Source: Pagrus major (taxonomy: Eukaryota > Chordata > Actinopteri > Spariformes > Sparidae). From it: a stretch of DNA of 64,000 bases. The stretch lies in the NCBI RefSeq assembly GCF_040436345.1, contig NC_133232.1:28955315-29019314 (forward strand). Direction: 5' to 3'. Positions 34,263 through 46,847 of the stretch are shown here, one piece after another. The translations under genes and the position numbers were made by a program. Numbering within the stretch: the stretch's first letter is position 1; each line of letters opens with the position of its first letter. Below the pieces are notes generated by a model. It ran no database searches. It was not told where the DNA came from and saw only the letters and a program-made list of their open reading frames with translations.

Positions 34263-35217
34263 TTCTGGGCTCAGTTCTTGGGGGGTTTGGAGAGCAAATT
34301 TAATGGAGTGTGTGCCGGGAGATGGACTAAAGGTGATTAATCTCCTTGCAGAAGTAAACTGTGTTATGCCATTTAAAATATCTAATATATAAGAGTTAAG
34401 ATATTTGGCCAGGTTAATATAAAATGTGCTTGCAAGTGTGCCTGACTGATGTGTGTTTTGCTCTATTAAGATGATTCCTACTGGTCAATTCGAGGTGCTG
34501 TGCAGGTTAACGTAAACAGATGCGGAGCAACTGTTTTTCATTCAGTCATGTCTGTGGAATAAACAGTTTTTACTCAATACCCTGTGAGTCATCGTTGGAT
34601 ATCCAACTGAGAGGAGTTATAAGCCTCCAGAAGTGGAGAAAGTTGACATGGCGGACTGCATGAGTCAGAACCCTTCACATCCAGCAAGAAGTGGTGAGGA
34701 CGGTTTGTAACAAGTCGCCTCTAAAGAGACTCGTGATGTGGTAAATTGAAAAGTGGAAAAACACTTCATAGATTCCCTCGTGTCTTAGTGATTCAGCGAA
34801 CGTTTTTATTATTATTGCTATTCAGTAAGTGGTTTGCCTCAGAGTATCATGTGCTTCATCCTCCATGTAGTCAGACCTCGCGAAAGTGTAAAATTCCTGT
34901 ATAATCGATCACATTGTGCTCTGCTCACTGTTACCAGTGATGTTTTCTGCGCATCGTGCTGACAGGTTACCCAGCACACCTCGATCTACACAGTTTGCGT
35001 TTGATTCCTGCACCGTTCCTCATTAGCTGAGTCATGACTGGGACGAGGCGAGGCATTTATACACAGGGAGCCATCATGTGGAAAACATCCAGGCGTCTGA
35101 TAGTCGCTCTGCCGTGACTCACCTGATGTCTCATGGGATCAGCATCAAGAACCAGCAGCAGCTTTTTCTACGCTGGGTTTTACGATCACGTGTACTGATC
35201 TGTGAACTCTTTTCAAA

Positions 35218-35480
35218 TCAATTTGGGATTTCAGGGCTTCCGCAGATTTGGCTTACACCGGATGAGCTGCCATTTTATGTTTGTTTTGTTTTTCTAGTTG
35301 TTTTTTTTACATTTTAAAACAAGTCCCCATCTGCCTCAGTCGTTTAGAGTGTTGCAACGCTGTTTTGCTGTGAAGCCCCAGAAATGTTTTGCGGACCACA
35401 AAACTTCACTTTCCATCAGTACGGTGGTGAGTAGATTAATGAATGGATATTAGTTTCGGGGTGAACTGACCCTTTAATCG
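35218..35480 (+). mobile_element. Short dispersed element (GAAGCCCCAGAAATG family), forward copy
   Basis: CAGGGCTTCCGCAGATTTGG, GCCATTTTATGTTTG, GTGAAGCCCCAGAAATGTTT, GGTGAGTAGATTAATG and GGTGAACTGACCCTTTAA. The last is the typical end of this family. Confidence 0.7.
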
Positions 35481-35684
35481 ATTCGTCCACTTCAGGATTG
35501 TACTTTACATTTTATAACCGGGAGTTAACTGATGACGTGCCGACATCATGACAACAGAGCAAACTCGATCCGACGAAGAGCTTGTGATGTGGTTCTGGAA
35601 AAAGCCGGTAAGCGGATGTTAAGTTGGAACTATTTTGTGAAGCGAAGTCAAGACTGAACATTTATGCGCAGGACTGGGACTAAT

Positions 35685-35815
35685 TAGGCCGACATTTCGA
35701 TCAGAAGACAAAGATCTTCACTGACTGATATTTCTTTATGTCTAAAGAAACCAAATAAACAAACTCTCTTTGTTTTAATGACTGAATAAACAAACTGACC
35801 TTAAAGGACAATACA
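35685..35815. mobile_element. Partial copy of the 281-bp MITE
   Basis: GACATTTCGATCAGAAGACA and AAGATCTTCACTGACTGATAT follow the start of the 20.7-kb element (GACATTTTAATCAGAAGAGA, AAGACCTTCAATGACAAATG). The right half is missing. Confidence 0.6.
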
Positions 35816-35869
35816 ATTAGCAAGTAGCACATTCTTAAATAGATTTATTTTATCAGAAGAAAAAGCACT

Positions 35870-36055
35870 GATTGCAATAATCAGATAATACTGAATATCA
35901 GATAAAATCATCTTCATAGTCAATAATACGTCGACCCATGGTACACAGTATATACAGTACATACATGTCAATATATGTATAATTGTACTTTTACTTGTAG
36001 TTTTGATACTTAAGTACATTATTTAGCCCATTATAAAAATACTTTTTTATACTTG
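35870..36055 (-). mobile_element. Reverse fragment of the AAAAGTA-rich element
   Basis: TCAATAATACGTCGACCCAT, TAATTGTACTTTTACTTGTA and GTTTTGATACTTAAGTACAT are the inverse of words in the copy at 3.96-4.30 kb. It ends just before the ubl3 promoter. Confidence 0.55.
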
Positions 36056-36089
36056 CTGAATGCAGAAAGTTGCTGCAGTGTTTTCAATA

Positions 36090-36330
36090 TTGCTGATAAT
36101 GTCATGGAGACGCGCTTACTCGTTCTGGACTTCAACTCCCAGAAGTCTTCGCGGTCATTCTCTGTGTTTACAACCAGCTGACATCCGGCGTCTTCCCGTC
36201 CATTAGCCACCGATACCCACAGTCAACGATATCCATCTACACTCGATATTTTCCTCATGAAAAACGCTCCCCACCGATTCGTCAAGTCAACTGGATGCAA
36301 AATCCCATCATAATCATCAGTTGCAGGTGA
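36090..36330 (+). promoter_or_regulatory. ubl3: ubl3 promoter and probable non-coding first exon
   Basis: ACTTCAACTCCCAGAAG (36129-36145) resembles the ZNF143/STAF promoter element. A donor-like TTGCAG/GTGAGG cuts after 36326. A matching acceptor (TTTGTGTCAG) precedes 36911, placing the ATG exon at 36911-37022. The following 400 bp are crowded with GCTA/GTTAGC words. Confidence 0.5.
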
Positions 36331-36910
36331 GGTCCACGGCGTAGAAGCGAGCGTTGCACGTTTAGTTAGCCTGATAGCTCGCAGCTAGCCAGCGATAGCA
36401 GGATTGTCAGAAGCTAACACGGCAGCTAATGCTAACCTGAGCAGAAACCTTCCTCGGTTTCGAAATCTGTCAAACGAAACTAGGTGCTAGTTGGTGTGCT
36501 CAGGCGAGTTAGATTAAATAGCTGTGTTGCAACATCAACTGTTTCACTGCTACATGGCGGCTAATTAGCAGCTTTGGTTGAATCTAGCTAATGTATAAAA
36601 CATTAGCTCGCTAGCTTGACTAGCTTAACGTTAGGACCTGGAAACACTTGAGCTACTAAGCTCGCCGCTGCCGTAACCTGACAAGCTGAGTTTGTTATTT
36701 TAACAGGCTTAAACGTGGTCTACTGAGCCTGTTTGCTTACTACTTAAACGATTTCGGGTAACTAATCAAGTGTGTGCGTGTTTGGCGTTTGATTGATAGT
36801 GTTATGATGATAGCGACATGCTAGCTCGGCGGATAATGGATTATGTGCAGTGCAGTTGTGGTGCCAGGCTGTGGGAAGCAGCCTCACAGTGTTTGTGTTG
36901 TTTGTGTCAG

Positions 36911-37022
36911 GGCTCTGGCCCCCGTCTCCAGCAGCTGAAGCGCACCAGTCCTGATCTCTCTGCTCCACGTCCACGGCCTTCATCCTCACTGAGCCATGAC
37001 CACCCAGAGGGATCTCGATATG
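36911..37022 (+). other. ubl3: ubl3 second 5' exon with start codon
   Basis: An acceptor at 36909-36910 and a donor GTGAGT at 37023 bracket 112 nt that contains the ATG at 36996 and nine codons (MTTQRDLDM). The donor is certain from the match to UBL3 gene structure. The acceptor is inferred from its pyrimidine-rich context. Confidence 0.55.
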
Positions 37023-37357
37023 GTGAGTGAGTCAGGGTCTGACACCTTTTTCTGAAGTTATTTCTCCAGCTCAGGTTTTAATCTCAGTCCTGCTGATAGC
37101 GTGATCGTCTGTCACACCTGAAATGTAGACGATATCTGATCATCATAGTGATAAGATGACATTAATGTTCCCCCCAAGTTCAAATAATTGAGGGTTTGGG
37201 GGTTGGAGGTGGGATTAGCCAACGTCCACAAACACTTAGCTGGGACAGTGACTGCTGTTCCTGTGAACACCATCTGTCTAATCTCAGTTAAAACGTTGCC
37301 CTACTTTCCTTTCAAGGTTTAGACACCAATTGATTGTACCCTCTTAATTAATCCTGG

Positions 37358-37414
<57 letters not shown>

Positions 37415-40400
37415 CACACACACACACGCTACCCAACCATAGGCATGAATGGTCAACACTTATTTAGAAACAGATCAGAAATGATAGTAGATCTACAGGG
37501 GAGAAGATGTTAATTATGCTACCTTGCAGTTTTTGTAGTGTTGATGTGGTTAAAGAATCATTAATGCTGGAATAATTAGTTAATTCATCAATTAATCCGG
37601 TAACAAAAAAATAATCTGCATCAATTTTAATAACCGATTAATTATTTTAATATTTTTTTAAGCCACAATTCCAAATTTTCTGATTATGACTTCTCAAATT
37701 TGCAGCTTTTCTTTGTTTCATAGAAGTGTTAACTGGTTAAGTTTCAGGGTTTCAGGCTGTTAGTCAGACAAAACAATACAAAAAAGATTTTAGAAAGTGA
37801 GAAAAAAATGAATATATGGAAAATTAAATAAAAAATGTGTGTAGCTTGTGTCCAAAACTTCACACAGAGGACATACATGTTCATGGGGGCGTTATGTGGT
37901 CAGACAAAACAAGACATGTCAAGATGTTTGTTGTGAAAATGTTTTGTAGATTTCTCTATTGACACGCCATAGAAACACTAGCACACATCCTTCCTGTCAG
38001 AACACTTAAAGAAATGAAAATGTTTTATCTAGGACACCTACATCAGGTAAAAACCCACACCAAAGCAGAGCGTGATCCCTGCTACCCTGGGGCATTGGTG
38101 TGCGGTTGGTTATGTATATAGGAAACGTGACCAACATCAAAAATGAATAAGCATTTAGTAGCTTCGCTGACCCTTGAAAAAGTCATTCACAACAGTGTTT
38201 GAAGGATTTGATGTCTTGCTCTGGATTGGAGAATCTGGAGGACATGTGTGATGCGGGATACTGCCGTGGGTAACCAGGCAGATTTGACTTTGTTTTTATT
38301 TTGTCGGGGATGAAAGGGACGGGGACAAAGCTTGTTAATGATGACATGGGTATGTAACCCCACATTGAGGTTATTCGGTTCAGAGGGGGGAAGGGAGGGC
38401 AGAGTAGCACCGAGGGAGGATTGTATTTGTAAACAGATCAGAGAGTGGGGTCGTCCCCCGCTGACGTCACACCTCGTGGTTAAGTCTCTTTGTTCTCCCC
38501 TCTGTGATTTGTGAACCAAAGAAAGTTCGTTTGCCACCTTAACAAGAAGGGCAAATGTCGGGGAAAATGAATCCCATCTGTCAATTCTGACTCTTCACCA
38601 GAGATGTCCCAGCCGAAAGATTTAGTTGACGGGATGTTTTTTTTTTCCACCAAAGTAATTTTTGGGAGTAGCAGCATGATTGATTAGAGATGATGGATTA
38701 ATGGATTAATAAGGAACAGTACTTGCTGCAGCATAAATTAGACGACAAAGGTCCAAAACGGATCAATAATTTAGGTCAGAGCGATGTTTCAATCCTGACC
38801 CTGAGCCGAACATAAATACAGCGCAAAGTAAGCAGGCAAATAAATATAACTGTAAAATCATGACTGATTTTGATGTCTGCTTGAAATCCATAAGACGGAG
38901 CATAGATACATAGACATCACAGGTAGATGCAGGGCTGTCAATGAAGAGACTCCAAGCCACAGTTCATTGAAATAGACATAAACATCTATTAAGCATATCA
39001 AAAACGTCTCAAACATATTAAAAATAGTTGTTATACGAGAGAAAACATACAAATATTGTACATGATGATAAGAAATAAAACATTTAAACTCATGCATCAT
39101 ATTTCTTTGTGAACTATACTCACTATAGGGATGTTTGTGGGTAACACCTGCCCTCACAGAGCCGATGAGCCTGTTTGTACAGTGAACATGTGGGTTTGGT
39201 TTCCATTTTTAGACACGTTGACCTGACGAAGATCAAAACGTTGTGCATTTGAATACATTTGGGGTTTGGGATCCGTGTGTAGGCGTTATGCTTTACATCA
39301 CTGCCTGAAAATTTGTGACCCGTAGACATCCACTTCCCTTGTGATGCTCCGCCATCTTTAGACTTTCTGTCTTTAGTTCTTGTTCTGTTTGGACGGAGGT
39401 CAGGTGATTGATTTGACGGTTCAAGAGCATTACGCTGTTTGTTCCAGAAACCTCCTCGTTGTGTTGTTTTAATGTTTCGGATTGTTTGTTTTCGGATCAA
39501 GTCTTAAAACATACGTGTAAAATATTTGTATACAATCCACCACATGGATGCGACCACCCTGAAACACACTTAAAGCTAAAAGTCTGCACTTCAACACAAA
39601 GAGGCTAAACAAATCATGCCGTTCTGCTGATGTCATAGTATTTGTTATTGACGATCACACAGACATGACTGGTGTCTGTACCTCAATGTAGGACTGCACT
39701 TAATCTGTATTTTAGCAGAAAAATCACCGTACTTGAGAAGTTGGGACTACGAATAGTGTTCCATTTATAATTGAAAATGTAACATTAAATTAATTTCTAG
39801 TAGGTGCAGATTAATAACAATTTGTGTTAAGCTGTTTAATCGTTTTGTTTCTTGCATACAGATGAAGAGTTTGTGATATTTATAAATCTTACAGCAGAAT
39901 GAGTGTGAACTGTCAGACATGGATTTTCTGATGTTACTGTGATATTTAGGCCTCTAGTTGTTTTTTTTTAACAGATTGGGTTTATGTAGTTGCCCAGAGG
40001 ATAAAATTTGGAGGAAGCCCCACTGTTAAAGACCCTCCCACACACATATGCACAGTCCCCCTCGGGGCTACGCACTGGCCATGTAAATTTAATAACATGG
40101 CCCATAGCTGTCTGGGACACCTGGGGTTATCGCATTAGGCTGACAGCCCGGAGAGGAGCTCGCCGCGTCCTGGAACTAAAGGGCCAGTGTTCCCCCCCCT
40201 CCCACACTCAGCCCCACCCATATGTGTCGTCGTCTCTGGCAACAGGGGCTCACTTCAGTGTAAGCCCTCAGTGGATGAAGTCGCCCAGTCAAAGGGTGGA
40301 GATCTGGTGTGGATAAATCTCATTAGACTGGAATGCCCGTCTCTTCACAGCCTCCTGAAGGTCGCCTCATGTCTAAAGAGGTTAGAGGAAGTGGAAGGAT

Positions 40401-43253
40401 TCCACCACGACTAATTAAGAAGACTTTAAAAGGAAGTTTGGTGTTTGTGTTGGCCGATACGACATTTCTGTGGACTAAGATGAAGCTGTTTTTGTTTGTT
40501 GCTGTAGGTGCACCTCCGCCTTATCCTGGTTAGTGGGAAAACGCAAGACTTCACTTTCTCCCCGAATGACTCGGCCACAGACATCGCCAAGCATGTGTTC
40601 GAGAACTGGCCTGCAGGTACGTTTTTATACGACTAATTTGTTTTAAGATTTTATTATGTAGTTCAGTCACAATCCTTGCCAACACATTCACTGCCAGTTT
40701 CTGCAATGATAATCATGGTTATTCAACAAATAAGAATTAGGTTTCTAATATTAGCAAAAAATTAATGATTAACTGATCTATTTCTTTTGCTGTGTTTGCA
40801 CATACTGTTTTATATTAAGAGTCAAAATAAATATAGACCTTTAAATGAGACAATATTCCCTTGTTGTGGATATATTGGCTGATGTATGTAAATTTAAGTA
40901 ACAAGTTGACCAAGTTGTCACTGGGTTGGGTCATATGAAGTGATGCCCTTGTGTCTCTGCTCTGTGACAGGATGGGAGGAGGAGAGAGTGAGCAGTCCCA
41001 GCATACTGCGCCTCATCTTCCAGGGACGCTTCCTTCATGGCAACGTTACCCTGGGAGGTAAGAGCATCTCTGAACAAAGACGCCATCACCAAGATTATTA
41101 TGTCACCTTTATTAATCTATTTTACTGTAAACACTCCTGTAAATTAAAAAAATACCTCTTTTTCAAGCTCTCCGCTCGCTTAGAAGGTTCAAATGGTTGT
41201 ATTGGATCTGTTGGGTGTATTATTATTATTATAATTATTATTGTTATTATGCTCAGCAGTAGAGATGAAGAGTCACAGGTACACATATTTATTAAAATAA
41301 TGATAGCAAGAATTAAAGAAGCGATTACAACAAACAGTTACTTTCACAGTCGATGAATTCACGCATCGGAGCAGCTCAACTTAACAGCAGTGTTGCCCGA
41401 TTCAGTGCCACAGATGCAGGATGTGACAAAATGAACACATCTGTCATCACAGTGACAGGTGGCAGCGGAGTCGTGTTATTTCCTTTTGACTTTACCGTCT
41501 TCTGATACTTGAGCTGATGCGGTGAAAGTAAGGTGCAACAGGAAATGGCATAACAGGCTTATAAACATAAGCTGCTCGAGCTAGAGTGCCAACAACCACA
41601 GTCAACATACATCTTCTTATCAAACACTGTCATTTACCTCCATCACTGCACTCACTCACCACAGCCAGTCAGCTGCTGCTGCTTGAATTATTTGGCAGTC
41701 ATAAAGCCAGAATGTAAACAAGGAATATTTCCTAAATGAGAGCTCAGTCACAACTTATATGGCTGAAAACAGGTGGGTCAAATTGCTGTGACTCCAAATT
41801 TCCTAGTTTGAGTTTGTTATTGTTATTTTCACAGGATTTGACACCTTAGTACAGACGTATTCGACTACTTTTTAGAGGGGTCGGATTTGAATAAAGTAAG
41901 CTGCCAAGAGGCCGGACCTTTACCTTATCTGACCTGTAAAACTTGGAATAACAACGTTTAAAACAGCACACGTTGTATTTCCTCTTTGTTTTTTACAAAT
42001 GGGATTGTTATGTGAGAGAGCAGGAAGAAAATTCCCTCAGCTTAAACAGTCTGGGCTAACACTTTTTAATAAGATAAGAGTATTTTTGTGCTTAGAAGTG
42101 AACAAAGGGCCAGAATGAGGTTGTTAAAGGGCTGCATGTCCCATACAGGAAATGTACTTTTCACGAGTACAAGTATCATCTGAGTAAATGTCCCGATATC
42201 TGCACTTGTGATGATGAAAATCCATATTTGGTAGCTGACTAAAGTTTAGAAATATCTCGGTCTGTAAATAGTTTTCTTTCTCTTGTGTTCAAAAACATTG
42301 ATCTGAAGCTCAACTCTGAGGCTGTTCTTTAAATAGCTTTCTAATAGGTAATAAATATAGAAACTTTTGATCGACTTCTATCAAATTCAGGCTCAAATGA
42401 ACAGACAGCCACACCCATGTCTGGGTGAACTTCCAGCCTAAACCCCGCCCATTCAGAGTACGAGTATGGATAAATAGGGTCCGATACAGGTATACAGGTG
42501 TACCTGCCCAGCCCTAATTATTTGTAAGCAAGGAGGCTGTTAACAGATATTTGATGCACATTTGCAATAAATGATTTATTTCTTGGTTTAAAGCTCTAAA
42601 GCTGCCGCCGGGCCGAACGACCGTCATGCACCTGGTTGCCAGAGAGACTCTTCCAGAGCCCAACTCTCACGGTGAGGAACTTTTTTCTTTGTCTCCTTTT
42701 TTCAGCAGAATTGTAGAGACATCAGGATAATATTGGCATCGGCGTTCAGGACGAGATATCATGCGGGATTTTGGGTAGCTGCAGACCTGCAGACTGCAGC
42801 TGGATGAGAACTGAAGTAGTTAAGAACACAATGGACAAGATTACGTCTGAATCTCAGTTAAACGGCATCATTTGAAGGAAACATGAGGTCACCGAGTTGC
42901 ATAATGCAGCTTAAATGTGCTTGTGGTCTTGAATTTATTTGATTGGTTTGTTGGAGTAAAACTGAACCAAATGGATCAGAAAATAATTAGATTTTATTGG
43001 CATCACTCAGCTCATTTTGTTTGACCTTTCGCATACATCCTGCAGTCGGCCGGTTGTTGCTGCTGCTGCAGCTGCGGCTGCTGCTAACTTCAACCTCGTC
43101 CCACGCAGACAGTCTGCAGAGCGAGTTGTGCTTCCTTCTAGCTTCAGCCGCTTTGTTTTTTTTTATCTCACCTCATGTCTTTGTTGTCCCGTCTTTGCAG
43201 GTCAGAGGAACAGAGAAAAAACCACAGAGAGCAACTGCTGCCTCCTCTTGTAA
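36996..43253 (+). CDS. ubl3: Ubiquitin-like protein 3 (membrane-anchored Ub fold protein)
   Basis: Small ubiquitin-fold protein anchored to the plasma membrane by a C-terminal lipid; in mammals it modifies proteins and sorts them to small extracellular vesicles. Five coding exons: 36996-37022, 40508-40616, 40971-41057, 42594-42671 and 43201-43253. All have AG/GT borders and matching phases, giving 117 aa, the same length as human UBL3. Recognisable stretches are LRLILVSGKT, FSPNDSATDIAKHV, ILRLIFQGRFLHGNVTLGAL, TTVMHLVARETLPEPNS and GQRNREKT. The end is Cys113-Cys114-Leu-Leu-Leu: CLLL is a CAAX box predicted for geranylgeranylation, with a palmitoylatable Cys before it (human ends CVIL). The first exon encodes just nine residues before the domain, as in human. 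Teleosts may have more than one ubl3; which copy this is cannot be told here. Confidence 0.95.
37359..37428. repeat. CA microsatellite in ubl3 intron 1
   Basis: About 26 CA units uninterrupted (37359-37410), then a CGCT interruption and a further short CA run. Confidence 0.95.
37560..37850 (-). mobile_element. GCAACTAACGATTA-type MITE fragment in ubl3 intron 1
   Basis: TAATTAGTTAATTCATCAAT, AATAACCGATTAATTATTTT and GTCAGACAAAACAATACAAA are the reversed family words. Diverged. Confidence 0.5.
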
Positions 43254-44775
43254 AGCAACAGAAACCACCCCCTACCCTCTTCCCTAACCTCACACATATA
43301 TATAGACACACACACACAGCACACACATAACACACACACATAAACATGCATACACACCTCATTCTCTCCTGCCTGTCGTCCTGTCAGCTGTGGATTTTGG
43401 ATTAAATCACAGGAAGTCTGGGTGGGGCCGTCACCCGCTTTGGTTGAACACTCGTCCAATCTGAGGCTTTTTTTGTGCCAATATAGTCACTTTTTGCCCC
43501 CAAACTTTTACTGAATCAGCAGAAGTTGCTGTTGTTTTACGTTTTATTTGAAGATCATGATGTTTAACAAAACCTACGCTCCCTCGCTGACCTGGACAAG
43601 TCTTACAGAGTCGTCGTACGTAGTGAAAAAGACCCAGGAACTCTTTGGTATTCATGGACACAGATTTGCTAAAGGATGTGTGGGCTATTATCCTTCCCCT
43701 ACTAGTCACATGGATGTTTCCCCAGGTCTTACTGAATGGTGTTAACCCTCTCATTGCACTTAACCAGTCTGTTAATCCAGAAGTGTTTATTGTGTTTCAT
43801 CTTCTTCTCCCCCAATGGCTGTTTTGCTTTTTGGTCACAGGAACAGACCTAAATTCCCAGACGTGGTAGAAAATGTGCCATCCTCTTCATGAGACTGTTT
43901 CTGCCTCTTACTAACTGAACCGTTCGGTCTGTATCAGCACCGGTGGCGTTTGTGCCGTTAACCTACATCTGTTTGGACCAATGGAGAAAAGACTTTTATT
44001 AAGAAGAGCTGTGTAAACACCGGGGGGACGCACAGGTCCACGAGGAACAGGAAAAGACTCGTAAAAGATGGAGTCGGATGATCGCTCGTGTGCCATCAGG
44101 TGTCGTGTTCGCACCTCCGGCTTTGACTTTATGGACTAGACTGTCAATGCTCCCTCGCGACGGGAGCCAACACGGCGGGCCAGTTAAACGCAGACAGAAG
44201 AAGCGGTTGAAGATGAGAGGGGAGGAGTGTCGTCGCTGCGAGATCTCCCTCTCTACTGGACACTGAGGCAGGGGGAGGGTTTCTCCCACTTGGATGAAGC
44301 GTAAAAAGGAAGATTTTGGTGGTGTTTCACCTCCTTTTCATTTGGATGCTGTCTTTACTTCTTGTTTGCCTTTTATCGTGGAATTCAGTAATATCATTAA
44401 TATTGAAATTTAAATATATCAATTTTTATCTTGTGTATAGGTATTTGTTCAATTTTAGTGTGGGTGAGTTTGTGTGTGAGTGTGTCTGAGGGTGTGTGAT
44501 GCACGTGGCATACTGTATGAGGACTAGTGAGGGCATGTGATCTTTAAAAAAGAAAACAAGGTGGTGCACTGGGAGTGTTGATGGGCTGCGGTTTCGTCAG
44601 AAACAGTCGGAAACCTTTTGATTCCTTCCATTGAGTGTCCTTTGGTTTGTGTTTTGTCAATCAGTGTCACTGCTATGAAGTTTAGCTCAGTATGAATAAA
44701 TGTAAAAACTAAAAATGCAATGTGGTCTACATAAAAGCTTGTATTATAAATTAATAAATCTTTAAATAAGGCAAC
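43254..44775 (+). other. ubl3: ubl3 3'UTR with tandem poly(A) signals
   Basis: About 1.5 kb of non-coding sequence after the TAA at 43251-43253, with a CA-rich stretch near 43.3 kb. It ends at AATAAA signals at 44695-44700 and 44753-44758, followed by a T-rich stretch. Confidence 0.6.
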
Positions 44776-44819
44776 TTCTTTTGATTCCTTTTTTGTTTTT
44801 TCTTAAATGGCAAGAGAAG

Positions 44820-45150
44820 ACAAACACTGGACTAACGATTGTTCTCGTTACTGATAACCTGTCGATTGACTTTTTTTGACTGAAAAATATATAATTATAT
44901 TTATCTTTAAAATATCAGAGTTCATGGTGACGCCTTCAGATGTCTTGTTTCGTCTGATAAACGGTCCAAAAGCCAACGATATTTAACCTACGATCATAAA
45001 CGCTGAGAAGACCAGTAAATATTGACATTTAAGAAGATTGAACCAGAGATTTTGTCTTTTTACTTGAACGATTAATGGATAATCAAAATAGTTGGACATG
45101 TTTTTTGTCGATTCACAAATTGATTAATCCGGTTATTGTTTCCGCTCTAG
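44820..45150 (+). mobile_element. GCAACTAACGATTA-type MITE downstream of ubl3
   Basis: GGACTAACGATTGTTCTCGT, then TGACGCCTTCAGATGTCTTG, TTTCGTCTGATAAACGGTCC, ACATTTAAGAAGATTGAACC and GGATAATCAAAATAGTTGGA: the whole order of the family in one piece. It begins just after the ubl3 poly(A) signals. Confidence 0.7.
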
Positions 45151-45279
45151 CTGTGTTCCAAGTCCATACTATATTCTTATGTACTACATCATTAATAGTA
45201 TTTTCTGTTTGCAGTCATATACAAGAAGATCAATATGCTTTACTATGTTGTTCTGACACCAAAGTGTGCCAGATCTTTT

Positions 45280-45485
45280 GATCCAAATCCATGCATTATT
45301 CCCAGAGAATTACCAAAAATGTCACCACGTTACGAGTGAGAAAAACTTCCTGGATCCGTCCCTTAATCCAGATCCGCACCAAAAGTTAACGGGGTCTATT
45401 CTGGGCCGAGACCCATCCTCAGTCCAAGTTTAGTGGAAATCTGTTCAGTAGTTTTTGTGTAATCCTGCTGATAAACCAACCTTTG
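45280..45485 (+). repeat. Dispersed repeat with GTTCAGTAGTTTTTGTGTAA module, copy 1
   Basis: CTTCCTGGATCCGTCCCTTA, CAGATCCGCACCAAAAGTTA and, at 45431-45480, a 50-bp module matching 54464-54513 with about five differences. It is part of a widespread teleost retroposon-like sequence. Confidence 0.6.
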
Positions 45486-46277
45486 TTTACTTAAAAGTCC
45501 TCATTCCTGTATACCGGAGGCTTCAAGCGTCTACATCATACCGGACTTCCAAGCTAGTTAGGTCTGAAATTGTACCTGTCACACTGATGATAAAACTACA
45601 TGTAGTTGTACTTATTGACCTCTAGGTGGCAGTGTTCCTCTGTGAGCCTGCTGAGTGAAGTTCATCGAGGCCTGAGTGTGTAGACGCTTACACCTTCACT
45701 TTGGCCACACCTCGTGCATTGATACATGTTAAAGTCGCAGACTAAATAAATTATTTTTTAACTACTGTTTCAGAATCAGCCACTTGAGACTCGTGAAGAA
45801 ACACCTTAAAACGCCGTGCAAGCTTGAAGAAACCATTATCCGGCAACAGATGAAGTCAGTGGGCCTTCGGCTGAGATGTTCTGTTGTTATAATTGGGTCA
45901 TGACTTTCTGTCGAGCTGATTTTCAGCAGCTTTCCTCCCGTCTGCCTCAGGAATCTGCTCCTGACGTGTAGCTGCAAGAAGTCCAGGTTTCCAGTTGACA
46001 CTGGCAGTGTACCTTTGGAAAAGTGCAGTCAACCCACATCATTCTCATGCTGCACTTGAGAAACCTGCTATTGTGTTGAAACCATTTGCCAATCTTCTCA
46101 CATTTTCCACTTGCCCTTATCTGAGCTGCTTTTCGTGGTTTGACAGAGTTTAGTGGAGAGAAATATCTAAACAGGAGCGTCCAGCTGACCTCAGAGGTGA
46201 TCAGCAAGAGTTTGAATGAGAGTCCAGGGAGCCGCTCTGTCGAAATCTTCAGCTACTTTAGTCCACCACATCCAGAG

Positions 46278-46301
46278 CTGCTGCTGCTGCTGCTGCTGCT
46301 G
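46278..46301. repeat. (CTG)8 microsatellite
   Basis: Eight perfect CTG units in non-genic sequence. Confidence 0.95.
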
Positions 46302-46557
46302 CAGGATGAATTGCTTTCTGCGGTCGATATGACTCAAAGCAGGCGTGCAGCAGCCAGCTTCTTGGGTGTGTTGCGGCGGGCTGTGGTCCATCCAGCAATC
46401 ACTGCTGGTCTGTCTGTCCCTGGAGGGTGGTCTGCACTCTCAGCTGCCTTACCTCCCGTGGTCCTGATGTGGAGGGCTTAACACTCACTTTGGCAACAGC
46501 ACATCAGACTGTTTAGGGTGTAACGATCCTGCTCAAGTAGAGGAGCTCTACGATGAG

Positions 46558-46805
46558 TACTTAAAGGACCAGTGTGTAGGATTTGGAGGGATCTACGAGC
46601 AGAAATGGAATATCGTCTTCGTAATAATTGTGTTTTAATCGCTGTATAATCACCTGAAAATAACAATCATGGTGTTTTTGTCGTCTTAAAGTTAGCCTTT
46701 ACTACCTTCAGAGGAAGTGGGTCATCCACGGAGCTCAACGTTTTTCTACAGTAAGTTAGAAAAGACAAACCAAACACTGAAGTGAAGGGGAGAGTGAGGC
46801 GAGGC
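46558..46805. mobile_element. MITE fragment, TTAAAGGACCAGTGTGTAGG family
   Basis: Starts TTAAAGGACCAGTGTGTAGG (about 46562) with GAAATGGAATATCGTC and CGCTGTATAATCACCTGAAA. It continues to GGTCATCCACGGAGCTCAAC and CAAACCAAACACTGAAG. The order is that of a common percomorph MITE, with part of the interior missing. Confidence 0.6.
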
Positions 46806-46847
46806 TTGTTAAAGTGGCTGCAATCTGCACTTTTATCACTAGATGAG

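Larger units (their letters stand above)
31800..36085. other. foxo4-ubl3 intergenic region
   Basis: 4.3 kb between the two divergent promoters without a recognisable exon. It contains a repeated GTCAAACGAGGTCAA block (31978 and 32269, about 290 bp apart), the AAGTAC repeat at 32.4-32.6 kb, a MITE at 33.79-34.26 kb, a short dispersed element at 35.22-35.48 kb and fragments at 35.68-36.05 kb. Confidence 0.6.

Noticed and set aside
40940..41356. 138-codon open frame
   Set aside because: Only its first part after the acceptor is ubl3 exon 3; the rest is intron read-through past the GTAAGA donor.
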